Assembly (NCBI GenBank): GCA_013823505.1
Contig: PNMH01000005.1
Span: 26,070-90,069, forward strand
Direction of reading: 5' to 3'
Source of the DNA: Polaromonas sp.
GTDB lineage: Bacteria > Pseudomonadota > Gammaproteobacteria > Burkholderiales > Burkholderiaceae
DNA length: 64,000 bases
Part shown: one piece after another, positions 9,089 through 17,313 of the stretch
Numbering within the stretch: the first letter of the stretch is position 1
Layout: the number at the start of each line of letters is the position of its first letter
Made by a program: the position numbers and the translations under genes
The notes under the pieces: model-generated
Seen by the model: only the letters and a program-made list of their open reading frames with translations
Told to the model about the DNA's origin: nothing
Databases searched by the model: none

Positions 9089-10477
9089 ATGCGTGATCTC
9101 ATGTTCGCCACGCTCATGTTGCTGGCCATCCCGTTGGCCATCGCAAGGCCTATTAACGCCTATTACTTGTGGGGCTGGACAGCGGTGCTGATTCCGACCA
9201 GCTACTTCTACGGATTCATGTCGAGTGCGCGTCTGAACTTTGTGTTTGCCGTTTTGACGCTGGCTCTGGTGGCGCTCGGTCGCGTGAAGTGGAGTGACTA
9301 CCAGCCCAACCGGGTGACCTGGCTGTATCTATTGTTTTTTGGCCACGCGACCTTAGTCTTCTTGTTGGGCTACGAAGGTAATCCAGATAACGCTCGGTAC
9401 TACGAATTGTTGCTCAAGAGTCTTGTCTTTTGTCTCCTAATGCCGCTGTTCATCAACAGCAGGCTGCGGATACACGTGATGTTGCTGGTGATTGTCCTAG
9501 GCTTGGGTCTTCATGGCGTTGTGAATGGACTCAAGACACTGGCTTCTGCTGGTGGCCACAACATGACGGGACCTGCCGGAACCATGCTTTTTGATCGAAA
9601 CCATCTTTCCACAGCATTGGCGCTGGTTTTACCGATCATCTACTACCTCTATTTGTACACAGCTAACAAGCTCGTTCGGCTTGCATTTCTAGGTGCGTTC
9701 GCGGTGGTCGCCTTGGCAATCATGGGAGGGGGGTCGCGAGGTGGATTCATCGCCTTGTCTGTTGTTGGGGTCTGGCTCATCATGACTTCTCGCCATCGGT
9801 TGTGGACGCTTCTTTTTGTCGGTTTTCTCGGGATTGCCCTTTACTATTTTGGGGCTGAACTTTGGACCGATCGCCTGTCGACTATCCAGGAAGCTGGGGT
9901 GGACGAGTCATTCGTCGGTCGAATGGTTGCCTGGAAAGTCAGTTCAGCAATTGCCCTTAGCCACCCGTTCTTTGGAGCAGGCTTTCATGCTGTGCAAGTA
10001 AACGAAATTTGGGACATCTTCAAAACATCGCCTGGTCTGCTGGGATTCTTGGATCTGCCTGTGCCAACGTTCAGTGCAAAGGCAGCGCATAGCATCTACT
10101 TTGAGGTGATGGGCGATATGGGTTTCGTTGGTTTCTTCCTGTTCATTGCAATACTTCTGCAAGCTATTCACAGTCGCTTCGCCATCAAGCGGATGGTCAA
10201 GGAGTTGGGCGGCTCTGGGCACTTGTGGGCCAGAGACATGGCCGATATGTTGATGTTGTCGGTCATTGCATACATGGCCGGCGGTGCAGCTGTCAGCCTG
10301 GGGTATTTAGAGGTGACCTATATGGTCATCATGTTGATGGAGCTGCTAAGGCTTCAGGTCGCTCGAGAAGTGGCTGCGAATTCCCGCAGCCTTGCAGAGC
10401 ACTCAGCAGCCATATCGCCAAGTCCGGCCAATCCTTCTGCCAGTCGAGGAAATGCAGCAAACGTGAAGGGAGGCTAG
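9089..10477 (+). CDS. Putative O-glycosylation ligase / polymerase, exosortase A-associated (O-antigen ligase superfamily)
   Basis: The 462-residue polytopic protein starts MRDLMFATLMLLAIPLAIAR, as is typical for the exosortase A-associated O-glycosylation ligase family (TIGR03097). It contains the WZY_C-type region with FDRNHLSTALALVLP and GGGSRGGFIALS followed by a large periplasmic loop (about residues 265-340) containing GRMVAWKVSSAI and HPFFGAGFH. Such proteins join polymerised or lipid-linked glycans on the periplasmic face; in exosortase systems a role in glycosylating PEP-CTERM proteins has been proposed, not proven. Codon usage is somewhat more AT-rich than in the flanking genes from about 9300 to 10450. 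Confidence 0.82.
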   Translation: MRDLMFATLMLLAIPLAIARPINAYYLWGWTAVLIPTSYFYGFMSSARLNFVFAVLTLALVALGRVKWSDYQPNRVTWLYLLFFGHATLVFLLGYEGNPDNARYYELLLKSLVFCLLMPLFINSRLRIHVMLLVIVLGLGLHGVVNGLKTLASAGGHNMTGPAGTMLFDRNHLSTALALVLPIIYYLYLYTANKLVRLAFLGAFAVVALAIMGGGSRGGFIALSVVGVWLIMTSRHRLWTLLFVGFLGIALYYFGAELWTDRLSTIQEAGVDESFVGRMVAWKVSSAIALSHPFFGAGFHAVQVNEIWDIFKTSPGLLGFLDLPVPTFSAKAAHSIYFEVMGDMGFVGFFLFIAILLQAIHSRFAIKRMVKELGGSGHLWARDMADMLMLSVIAYMAGGAAVSLGYLEVTYMVIMLMELLRLQVAREVAANSRSLAEHSAAISPSPANPSASRGNAANVKGG

Positions 10478-10479
10478 AA

Positions 10480-11442
10480 ATGTTCGCTATGCCACTCCTT
10501 CACACCCTGTCCAAAGACAAGCTGTCTGTCTTCTTGTTTCATAAAGTGCCGGAGGTCCCAGATCCACTGGTTCCCCACGACTTTGACTTGGCCAGATTCG
10601 AGTCCATGTTGGACCGCATCGCAAGGAACTTCACCGTTCTCCCTGTGGGCTATGCTATTGAGCGTCTGCGCAAAGGATCACTTCCTCGAAGAACTGCTTG
10701 CATCACCTTTGACGATGGTTACCCGGACTGGCAGTTCGGCGTGCTGCCCGCTCTCCGAAGCCGAAACATGCACGCCACCTTCTACATCACCACAGGTCAG
10801 TTTGACCGCAGGCCACTTTGGCATGAGCGCATTCTCGCGGCGGTGCGTGCCTTGCCCGATGGAACTTTTGACTTGGGCTATGCCCCTTTGCCAACACGGA
10901 CTCTTGCTACCCTGCTGGATCGGCAGCAGCTTGTGCAGCGGCTGGAGCTCGAGCTCAAATACCTCACGTTGCCCAAGAGAGAGGAGCTGATGCAGCGCTT
11001 GGAAGCGATGGCTGGTGTGTCTCCCGATGCCGTGCCCGTGATGTCCTCAGATGCGCTCCGCGACCTTCACAGCCAAGGGTTCGGCGTGGGCGCTCACACG
11101 ATCGATCATCCCATCCTCGACTATTGCGATGAGCGACAAGCCAACCACGAGATTGGTGACGTCAAGGAGCAGCTTGAAGGGATGGTGGCGGGCCGAGTGG
11201 ATGGCTTTGCTTACCCCAACGGCCGACCCTACGCCGACTTTTCGCGCCTGCATGTTGACGCGGTGAAGAAGGCAGGCTACACCCACGCCGTGACGACTCA
11301 TTGGGGGGTGGCAAAGCCAGAAACCTCTGTGTTTCAGATTCCCAGGTTTACGCCCTGGGCCAAACGGGAATGGCACGCCCTCTATCAAGTTGGGCGCAAC
11401 TTGCTGACGGATCCCATGTTGGTTCCTGAGAGCAATTCATGA
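10480..11442 (+). CDS. Polysaccharide deacetylase family protein (NodB-like)
   Basis: The 320-residue protein carries the NodB signature FDDGYPDW (metal-binding Asp-Asp) followed by HATFYITTG, and a second metal-site region GVGAHTIDHPIL. CE4 enzymes remove N-acetyl groups from glycans such as GlcNAc-containing EPS. The ATG at 10480 is chosen because GAAGGGAGG precedes it at good spacing and the upstream frame lies inside the ligase gene. It ends in an ATGA overlap with a second deacetylase. No signal peptide is seen, so the enzyme may act on lipid-linked precursors in the cytoplasm (inference). Confidence 0.85.
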   Translation: MFAMPLLHTLSKDKLSVFLFHKVPEVPDPLVPHDFDLARFESMLDRIARNFTVLPVGYAIERLRKGSLPRRTACITFDDGYPDWQFGVLPALRSRNMHATFYITTGQFDRRPLWHERILAAVRALPDGTFDLGYAPLPTRTLATLLDRQQLVQRLELELKYLTLPKREELMQRLEAMAGVSPDAVPVMSSDALRDLHSQGFGVGAHTIDHPILDYCDERQANHEIGDVKEQLEGMVAGRVDGFAYPNGRPYADFSRLHVDAVKKAGYTHAVTTHWGVAKPETSVFQIPRFTPWAKREWHALYQVGRNLLTDPMLVPESNS

Positions 11443-12482
11443 GCGTGGTTACCCGTTTGAAACAAGGGTTGAAGTCAGCCCTTTATCGGTTCGGTGTGTT
11501 TGGCTTGTTGAATTGGTGGCGCAACCGGAATGTGCTTACTGTGCTCATGTTTCACAGGGTGTTGCCAGCAGAATCCGTGGCGTTTCAACTCGCCGAGAGG
11601 GAGTTCACTTTCTCCACCACAGGCTTTGATCAATGTCTCGAATTCGTGGGCCGTCACTACAGCGTTGTCTCGTTGCAGGATGTGAAAGCCGCTTGGAATG
11701 GCAGCGCCAAGCTCCCGCGGAACCCAGTGCTCATCACCTTTGATGACGGTTGGCGCGACACGGTCGTGCATGCAGAGCCATTGCTCAGGAAGCACAACAT
11801 GACTGCCGTCCTGTTCCTCGCCACCGAGGTGCTTGAGTTGGAAGGCGGTCGTTGGTGGCAGGACGCGTTGGTTGCGGTGATGTCCGATGAGAGGAGCCAT
11901 CAGCGCTTGCAGGCTGCGATCCGCGACAGCCGCGCTCCTGTCGTGCCAGACGAACCCGTGGAGGCCGGCAGGGCTCTGACTGCCTACGTCGCTTCCCTCC
12001 ACGAAGTAGAGCGTCGGCAACTGCTCGATTTCGCGCAGCCGGGCGTTCTTGATGCGATACGTGAGAGACAAATGTTGACACTGGATGATCTGCTGCAACT
12101 TGAAAGCGGCGCCATTGAACTCGGCGGCCACGGGCACACCCACGCTCCACTCACGCAGGCGAGGGACCCTCAAGCGGAACTGATGACGTCACGGGAGAAA
12201 CTTGGAGCACTTTGGACTGGACCACTCAGCATGTCGTTTCCTCACGGTGCGATGAATGAAGCACTGGTCAGCCAAGCGCACAACGCTGGGTTTGAACTTG
12301 TGTTCACCAGCGAGCCCACGGTGTCTGAGGTTGGCAACGCAGCCCACTCGACGTTAGGTCGGATTCACGTCCCTGAGAACCGTTGGACTTGCCATAACGG
12401 ACACGTCGACCCCGCTCAACTCGCCACTTTCCTCTTCTTTCGCCCTCGTGCCGCTGTGGTCAGCAATAAGGCGCCTGCATGA
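11439..12482 (+). CDS. Polysaccharide deacetylase family protein (NodB-like), second copy
   Basis: The 347-residue protein has the first NodB motif FDDGWRDT, followed by MTAVLFLATE, and the second motif ELGGHGHTHAPL. It is related in fold to the preceding gene but divergent, so the two probably act on different positions or substrates. It starts in an ATGA overlap with the first deacetylase and ends in the same way with the GNAT-like gene, so it belongs to the operon. No export signal is obvious. An EPS deacetylase role follows from family and context; substrate unknown. Confidence 0.85.
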   Translation: MSVVTRLKQGLKSALYRFGVFGLLNWWRNRNVLTVLMFHRVLPAESVAFQLAEREFTFSTTGFDQCLEFVGRHYSVVSLQDVKAAWNGSAKLPRNPVLITFDDGWRDTVVHAEPLLRKHNMTAVLFLATEVLELEGGRWWQDALVAVMSDERSHQRLQAAIRDSRAPVVPDEPVEAGRALTAYVASLHEVERRQLLDFAQPGVLDAIRERQMLTLDDLLQLESGAIELGGHGHTHAPLTQARDPQAELMTSREKLGALWTGPLSMSFPHGAMNEALVSQAHNAGFELVFTSEPTVSEVGNAAHSTLGRIHVPENRWTCHNGHVDPAQLATFLFFRPRAAVVSNKAPA

Positions 12483-13531
12483 GCGAGTCTCATCGGTACC
12501 GCGTGCTCCGAAAGTCGTTTGATGCTTTGGAGCCGGAAGAGTTGGTCGCTTGGCAGGGCATCCACGATGAGAATGAGCAAAGCCGATGGGCTTTTCTTTC
12601 GCCTGCGTTTTCGTCGGCTGCTCACCGAAACACAGGCCCCGTGACCCTGCTGCTTTTTTTCGATGGAACTGTGCTGGTTGCGGTGCTGTCGCTGCAGCGA
12701 TATCGCGGCTGGTTGGGCAGGCTGGGCCTTTACGAGCCAGTGGGCCGGGAACTGGCCGACTACTCTGGAGTGATCGCGCGCAAAGGCGTACGAATCAACC
12801 TGCATCAGGCGTTGAGGCAAGGTGGCATTCCTTGCTTGTACTTCACCCATCTCGACGAGCAGCAGCAACAGCACGGGCTTGCAGGTTCTTCGCCTCGCAT
12901 CGGGCTTCGTACCCTGGTGCACGCTGACGGTGGAGAAAAGCATTGGGAGCTGTTGCGCTTGCAGGACAAGAAATTGGTGGCAGACACCGAGCGGCGTGAA
13001 CGCAAGCTCGAAAAAGAGCACGGTGCCATTCACTTTGAAATGCTGTCATCTGACCCAGACCGCGTGTTGGACGAACTCATACGCCTGAAGAATGCGCAGT
13101 ACGTCCGAACAGGAAAGGTTGGTGCGCCTTTGATGGATCCAGGGAACGCGAGCTTGCTCCGAGAATTGAGCAGGAGCTTTTTGCCTTCCTGCAAGGGGCA
13201 ACTCAGCTCAATTTCGGTAAATGGTGAGTTGGTGGCAGCCCACTTTGGCCTGCAATCGAATGCCACCCTTCATTTCTGGTTCCCGGTGTATGACGAGCGC
13301 TACTCGGCATACTCGCCAGGTCGAATCTTGTTTCGACGCATCCTGTTTGCCAGTCAGCAAGAGGGAATCAACATGATCGACCGAGGCGAAGGTGATACCT
13401 CAGCCAAACGAGACTTTGCCAACGATACCCATCAATACTTCAAAGGCATGGCAACCAGCGGTCTGCTAGGTTGGCTGGTGGGCGGCCTCCTTCGGCTTTC
13501 GTGGAAACGTCAGGCTCTGTTCAGCGGTTGA
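12479..13531 (+). CDS. GNAT/FemAB-like acyltransferase (CelD/BcsL type)
   Basis: The 350-residue soluble protein resembles the GNAT-like (Acetyltransf_6) proteins common in EPS clusters: a divergent N-terminal half and a C-terminal GNAT-like core with SISVNGELVAAHFGLQSNAT and the helix YSAYSPGRILFRRILFA, then DRGEGDTSAKRDF. The family is thought to add acyl or aminoacyl groups to sugars or lipid-linked intermediates. It is the last gene of the left operon: its 3' end overlaps the convergent glycosyltransferase by 11 bp. Donor and acceptor are unknown. A related gene of the same general class lies at 23037-24047. Confidence 0.78.
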   Translation: MSESHRYRVLRKSFDALEPEELVAWQGIHDENEQSRWAFLSPAFSSAAHRNTGPVTLLLFFDGTVLVAVLSLQRYRGWLGRLGLYEPVGRELADYSGVIARKGVRINLHQALRQGGIPCLYFTHLDEQQQQHGLAGSSPRIGLRTLVHADGGEKHWELLRLQDKKLVADTERRERKLEKEHGAIHFEMLSSDPDRVLDELIRLKNAQYVRTGKVGAPLMDPGNASLLRELSRSFLPSCKGQLSSISVNGELVAAHFGLQSNATLHFWFPVYDERYSAYSPGRILFRRILFASQQEGINMIDRGEGDTSAKRDFANDTHQYFKGMATSGLLGWLVGGLLRLSWKRQALFSG

Positions 13532-14483
13532 TGGCACCTTTTGAGGAGGCTGCCCGCGGTAGCACGCAAAGCGCGCAGTAGACCAAGCTGCGCAGTGGCC
13601 GGTAGCCGCCTTTCAGGGCGGCCCAGAAGGCCTTTCTGGCCACAGGCAGTCTCCCATGCCAGTAGTGTCTGTAACCGTGGTCAAAGTAGACGCTGCAGAT
13701 GCGTTTTTTAAACGCTGACTCTGAGAGCCTGCTGCCATCAGGGCTGACAATTCCCCACCGCATGTATGCCGACTTCAACAAAGCGGCAAGATGATTTTCT
13801 TCTGAGAGACGGTGCATGGCGCTGGATCCGTGAATGCGATAGAGCGCAACCTCACCCGCGAGGGAATGCATTTCTGCAACTCGGGACGCCTTCAGCCAAA
13901 AGTCATAGTCCTCTCCTTGCCGCATGCTTTCATTGAAGCCGCCAATTGCTGTATAAACTTCCCGGCGAACTACTGCTGTGTTCATTCCCACCAGCAATCC
14001 GGCCAACAATCGGGTATATAGCCAACCAGAACGGGAAGGATCGGCGCTCACCAATTGCGAACAGTCTTTGCTCAGTGAAGATGCTGCTGGGAATTCGCCG
14101 CCAGCCATCTGAATCCAGCGCGTGAAGCCTCCAAAAACAATTCCCACTTCTGGATGGAGCTCCAAATAGGCGATCTGAGCCCTGAGCTTGCCAGGAAACC
14201 AAACGTCGTCTGCATCGAGAAATGCAATATATTTCCCCGCAGCCTGAATCATACCGACATTTCGAGCATGCGAAACTCCAAACCCTGAAAGATGGATGAC
14301 TTTAATACGTTTGTCCAAGAGGGTATATCGTTCATAATCATCGTCCGTAGACCCGTCGTTGACGATAATTATTTCCATATTGACACTCGACTGAGATACC
14401 ACGCTCTGAAGTGCCTCCTCCAAGAAGTCTTTCCCATTTCGAACAGGGATGATAACTGATGTTAATGGTGGTGATGAATTCAT
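13521..14483 (-). CDS. Glycosyltransferase family 2
   Basis: The 320-residue GT-A protein begins MNSSPPLTSVIIPVRNGKDF and has the nucleotide-binding IVNDGSTDD and DXD-like FLDADDVW motifs, then MRQGEDYDFWLKASR, the usual catalytic-base region of inverting GT2 enzymes. The start is preceded by GAGG at about 7 bp. It probably adds a sugar to an EPS or glycoprotein intermediate in the cytoplasm. It reads against the left operon, overlapping its last gene by 11 bp, and is more AT-rich than that operon, which hints at a separate origin. Confidence 0.87.
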   Translation of the reverse strand: MNSSPPLTSVIIPVRNGKDFLEEALQSVVSQSSVNMEIIIVNDGSTDDDYERYTLLDKRIKVIHLSGFGVSHARNVGMIQAAGKYIAFLDADDVWFPGKLRAQIAYLELHPEVGIVFGGFTRWIQMAGGEFPAASSLSKDCSQLVSADPSRSGWLYTRLLAGLLVGMNTAVVRREVYTAIGGFNESMRQGEDYDFWLKASRVAEMHSLAGEVALYRIHGSSAMHRLSEENHLAALLKSAYMRWGIVSPDGSRLSESAFKKRICSVYFDHGYRHYWHGRLPVARKAFWAALKGGYRPLRSLVYCALCVLPRAASSKGAINR

Positions 14484-14624
14484 GTCACATCCTCAATCAT
14501 TAATTGCGTCGATTTAAGTTTTTCACGTAAAGAGTGTTGCTAGGTCAAATGAGAAATGGATTGAATAGACAGTGTTCAAGCTTCAAGTGGCATGTATCTC
14601 ATTATTTCCGAATGGATGCTAATC

Positions 14625-15599
14625 TCACTGCTTTTTCATTATTCTTTTGGCCTCAAGCCTACCTCGCATCAATCCACACCAGTACATAAAATCCATTGCG
14701 CCAATTGCTGCATTGGAGTTTTTGAGTAGTTTAAACTGTATTGCTGAGGTTAGAACGTTGCTGATTCCGATGAGCGCCTTTGCGTACCAGTAGCGTGGCA
14801 CGCCCATAATGTGTGGGACCTGCTCGCCAGTTTCCGGATGGTTTTCTATACGAATTCTATTGGTGACGCCTGACCAGTATGCCCACCGAAAATGATAGTT
14901 GAATGTCATTCGTATTCCAGGAATCAGATGATGAATGGCCATCTTGGGGTCATAGATACCTTGGCCGCCAGCGCGTTTGAGCCTTCTGTGAAGTTCTCCG
15001 TCTTCTCCGCCAATAAGCGTACCTGGTGTCCGTCCAAGTTTGGTGTTGAATCCACCAGCCAAATTCAGAAGAGCCCGCTTTGCAATAAAGTTTCCACCAC
15101 AAAGCTCTGCATTGGTTTGTGTATAGTTGATAATTTGATCGCTTATTTCAATCCAGCCGAGCACCCCTTTATATGCACCTGTATGCGCCGGAAGCCATGC
15201 TGGCGGTATATGTTCCCAATTTGGGAGGTACGGTCCGCCAATGTAATCGTATTCGTCTCTTCTTATCCAGTCCAAAGCTGCCTCAAGCCATTTTTCCCCC
15301 AGAGTCTCATCATCATCGATGTAGCCAACCCAATCTGAAGTTGAAAGGTGTAGTCCAAGGTTGCAAGCGTGCGATCGGCCCTGTTTTTTTTCACAAACAT
15401 ATTGGATCTTAACCCTATTCGAATCATCGTTGGCCAACGCTTTGTACTTGGCTGATTCTTCAGGCTTCGAATTGTTGTCAACCAGAATAACCAAAGGTGC
15501 GCATTCATCTGAAGTCAAAGAATCATTGATGCTCCGGATTGTCTTGGTGACTTGATCTGCCCTGTTGAAAGTCGGGATGATAATGGTTAGTAAATGCAT
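14625..15599 (-). CDS. Glycosyltransferase family 2
   Basis: The protein has the GT2 landmarks LTIIIPTFNRADQV, VDNNSKPEE, a GYIDDDETLG DXD region, and GGEDGELHRRLKRAG as the catalytic-base segment. The ATG at 15599 is used; a TTG one codon earlier is possible, and no strong ribosome-binding site is visible for either. The gene is clearly AT-richer than the window average. It sits between another GT2 gene and a flippase on the same strand, which together look like a small added glycan-modification module. Sugar and acceptor unknown. Confidence 0.87.
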   Translation of the reverse strand: MHLLTIIIPTFNRADQVTKTIRSINDSLTSDECAPLVILVDNNSKPEESAKYKALANDDSNRVKIQYVCEKKQGRSHACNLGLHLSTSDWVGYIDDDETLGEKWLEAALDWIRRDEYDYIGGPYLPNWEHIPPAWLPAHTGAYKGVLGWIEISDQIINYTQTNAELCGGNFIAKRALLNLAGGFNTKLGRTPGTLIGGEDGELHRRLKRAGGQGIYDPKMAIHHLIPGIRMTFNYHFRWAYWSGVTNRIRIENHPETGEQVPHIMGVPRYWYAKALIGISNVLTSAIQFKLLKNSNAAIGAMDFMYWCGLMRGRLEAKRIMKKQ

Positions 15600-15642
15600 C
15601 AAGCGCTTGTAGGTTGGTTGCCGATTGAGTTTGACGTTGCTG

Positions 15643-17118
15643 TCAGTGGGGGCGTGTGAATTTCGCAGACTTCAGTTTTTGGAGTAGCTGAATCAACTCA
15701 TCGCGAATTGGAATATCCAGCAGCATGTACATTGCCAGTGTGATCGCTGCAAATATTGCAGACGACAAGCTCAGCCGAGCAAGCAAAAACCACTCTGTGG
15801 GTAGTAGTCCGTGCACCATATACAGAGTCACGCCCCCCGCTAGCCATGCGGGTACTGGTTTGCACAGGTTGATTATCCATTCAGTGACCGGCACTTTGAG
15901 ATAGCGCACATTTATCCATACGAATGCTGGCGCTGCTGCCACTTGGCCTAGCGCTATTGCCATGGCGAAAGACTTCAAAGAGCCATCAAATAGCCAGTAG
16001 ATGAACAGGCTCTTGAAACACAAGGTCGCAACCACGGCCGGTATGACCGCGTGAGGTTTCCCGATACCTGTGACTGCTTGACTGCTGAGAACAAAGATAT
16101 TGGTCGCAGCAATGGCCAAGCTCAGCCAAGGTATTGCCTCACTTGCAGCCAGCCATTGATTCCCATACAGAATTCGCACCACGTCTTGCGCGACGATGGC
16201 AATCCAGATCAGTGCAGGCATCATCAGGCAGTTGATGATGGAGCTTCCCTTAAGAAACTCTTTGTGAAGGCTGCCATGCGCATGATGCGTTCTTGCCAGA
16301 AAGGGCAGGGCGAAGAAATAGATGGTTGGGTGCAGGACTGTGCCAATCATGTTGACTGTTGAATTGGCACGGCTGAACAGACCAACACTGGCTGGGCTGC
16401 TGAGTTTCCCGAGGGCGATGTCCGGAATGGCGTTGTCCAATGCCCTGAGCAATGAGGAAGCCAAGTTGCCTGTTCCAAAGCTGGAGATGCGCTTCCAGCC
16501 GTATGTGCTGGGCAACCAAGGTAAGCGTGTTTTGAGAACAAGGTTGAAGGCTATTCCGCTCACGACGATGTTGATGAGGTTGGCCCAGGCCATCGTCATG
16601 TGTTTGAAGTCGCTGTATGCGAGCAGGATCGAGACAACAAAATAAACGGTGGTGGTCGTGAGGGTCACCCAAGCAGACTTGGCCACATCCATCTCGCGTA
16701 CAAGCAGGGCTTGAGGGACCGCACCCAGCGGTATGAAAACGAACCCCAGTGCCAGAACCTCCACGACATCACTCACCTTGGGTTCTTTGAAGAATGCTGC
16801 CCACAGCGGTGCGCTCAGGTACATCACTGCCGCAACGGTCCAGGATGCAGCGAGGAGCAGCCCAATCGCTCCTCTCATGATCTCTTTAGAAAGGGTTTTC
16901 TCTTGTTTGAGGAAGGCGGTAACTCCAAAGTCGCGGAACACATGCGCGACTGCAATGAGCACGGCGCTCATTGAAAAGATGCCGATGTCCGTTGGGGTGA
17001 GCAGACGAGCAAGAATCACCGTCAAGGCGAAGTTGGCCACGAGGGCCATGTTGCTCACCAGAAACTGAAAGGCGATTTTTTTTCTCAACGGGAAGCTTGG
17101 CTTTTGGTGAAACGACAT
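15643..17118 (-). CDS. Oligosaccharide flippase (Wzx/MOP superfamily)
   Basis: The 491-residue protein has about 12-14 hydrophobic segments spread over its whole length and the N-terminal pattern of MOP flippases (FQFLVSNMALVANFALTVIL, then LARLLTPTDIGIFSMSAV). These inner-membrane proteins move polyprenyl-linked oligosaccharides to the periplasm. It lies 43 bp upstream of the GT2 gene ending at 14625 and probably shares its transcript. Context fits export of the EPS repeat unit or of a side glycan made by the adjacent GT2 enzymes. Confidence 0.87.
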   Translation of the reverse strand: MSFHQKPSFPLRKKIAFQFLVSNMALVANFALTVILARLLTPTDIGIFSMSAVLIAVAHVFRDFGVTAFLKQEKTLSKEIMRGAIGLLLAASWTVAAVMYLSAPLWAAFFKEPKVSDVVEVLALGFVFIPLGAVPQALLVREMDVAKSAWVTLTTTTVYFVVSILLAYSDFKHMTMAWANLINIVVSGIAFNLVLKTRLPWLPSTYGWKRISSFGTGNLASSLLRALDNAIPDIALGKLSSPASVGLFSRANSTVNMIGTVLHPTIYFFALPFLARTHHAHGSLHKEFLKGSSIINCLMMPALIWIAIVAQDVVRILYGNQWLAASEAIPWLSLAIAATNIFVLSSQAVTGIGKPHAVIPAVVATLCFKSLFIYWLFDGSLKSFAMAIALGQVAAAPAFVWINVRYLKVPVTEWIINLCKPVPAWLAGGVTLYMVHGLLPTEWFLLARLSLSSAIFAAITLAMYMLLDIPIRDELIQLLQKLKSAKFTRPH

Positions 17119-17257
17119 GCGTACCGCGTGTGTCAGGGCGTTTGCCTAGGATGTCTGGGCAAACGCGTCCATATAGGCCGCTTGAGGAGTGGACTGTACG
17201 CCCTGATTCTGGATTCTGAGCAGCTTCGAAGTGGTGTCGCCTTGGGACTTCCACAAG

Positions 17258-17287
17258 AAAAAAACCCCGCACGGTGTATGTGCGGGG
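17258..17287 (-). terminator. Rho-independent terminator
   Basis: Read on the minus strand this is an 8-bp perfect GC-rich stem CCCCGCAC / GTGCGGGG around a 7-base loop, followed directly by a run of seven T. It lies 27 bp after the stop of the large lipoprotein gene (17314-19653) and separates it from the flippase gene that starts at 17118. Confidence 0.85.
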
Positions 17288-17313
17288 TGGGAGATGGTCG
17301 TGGGGCCTGGTGT

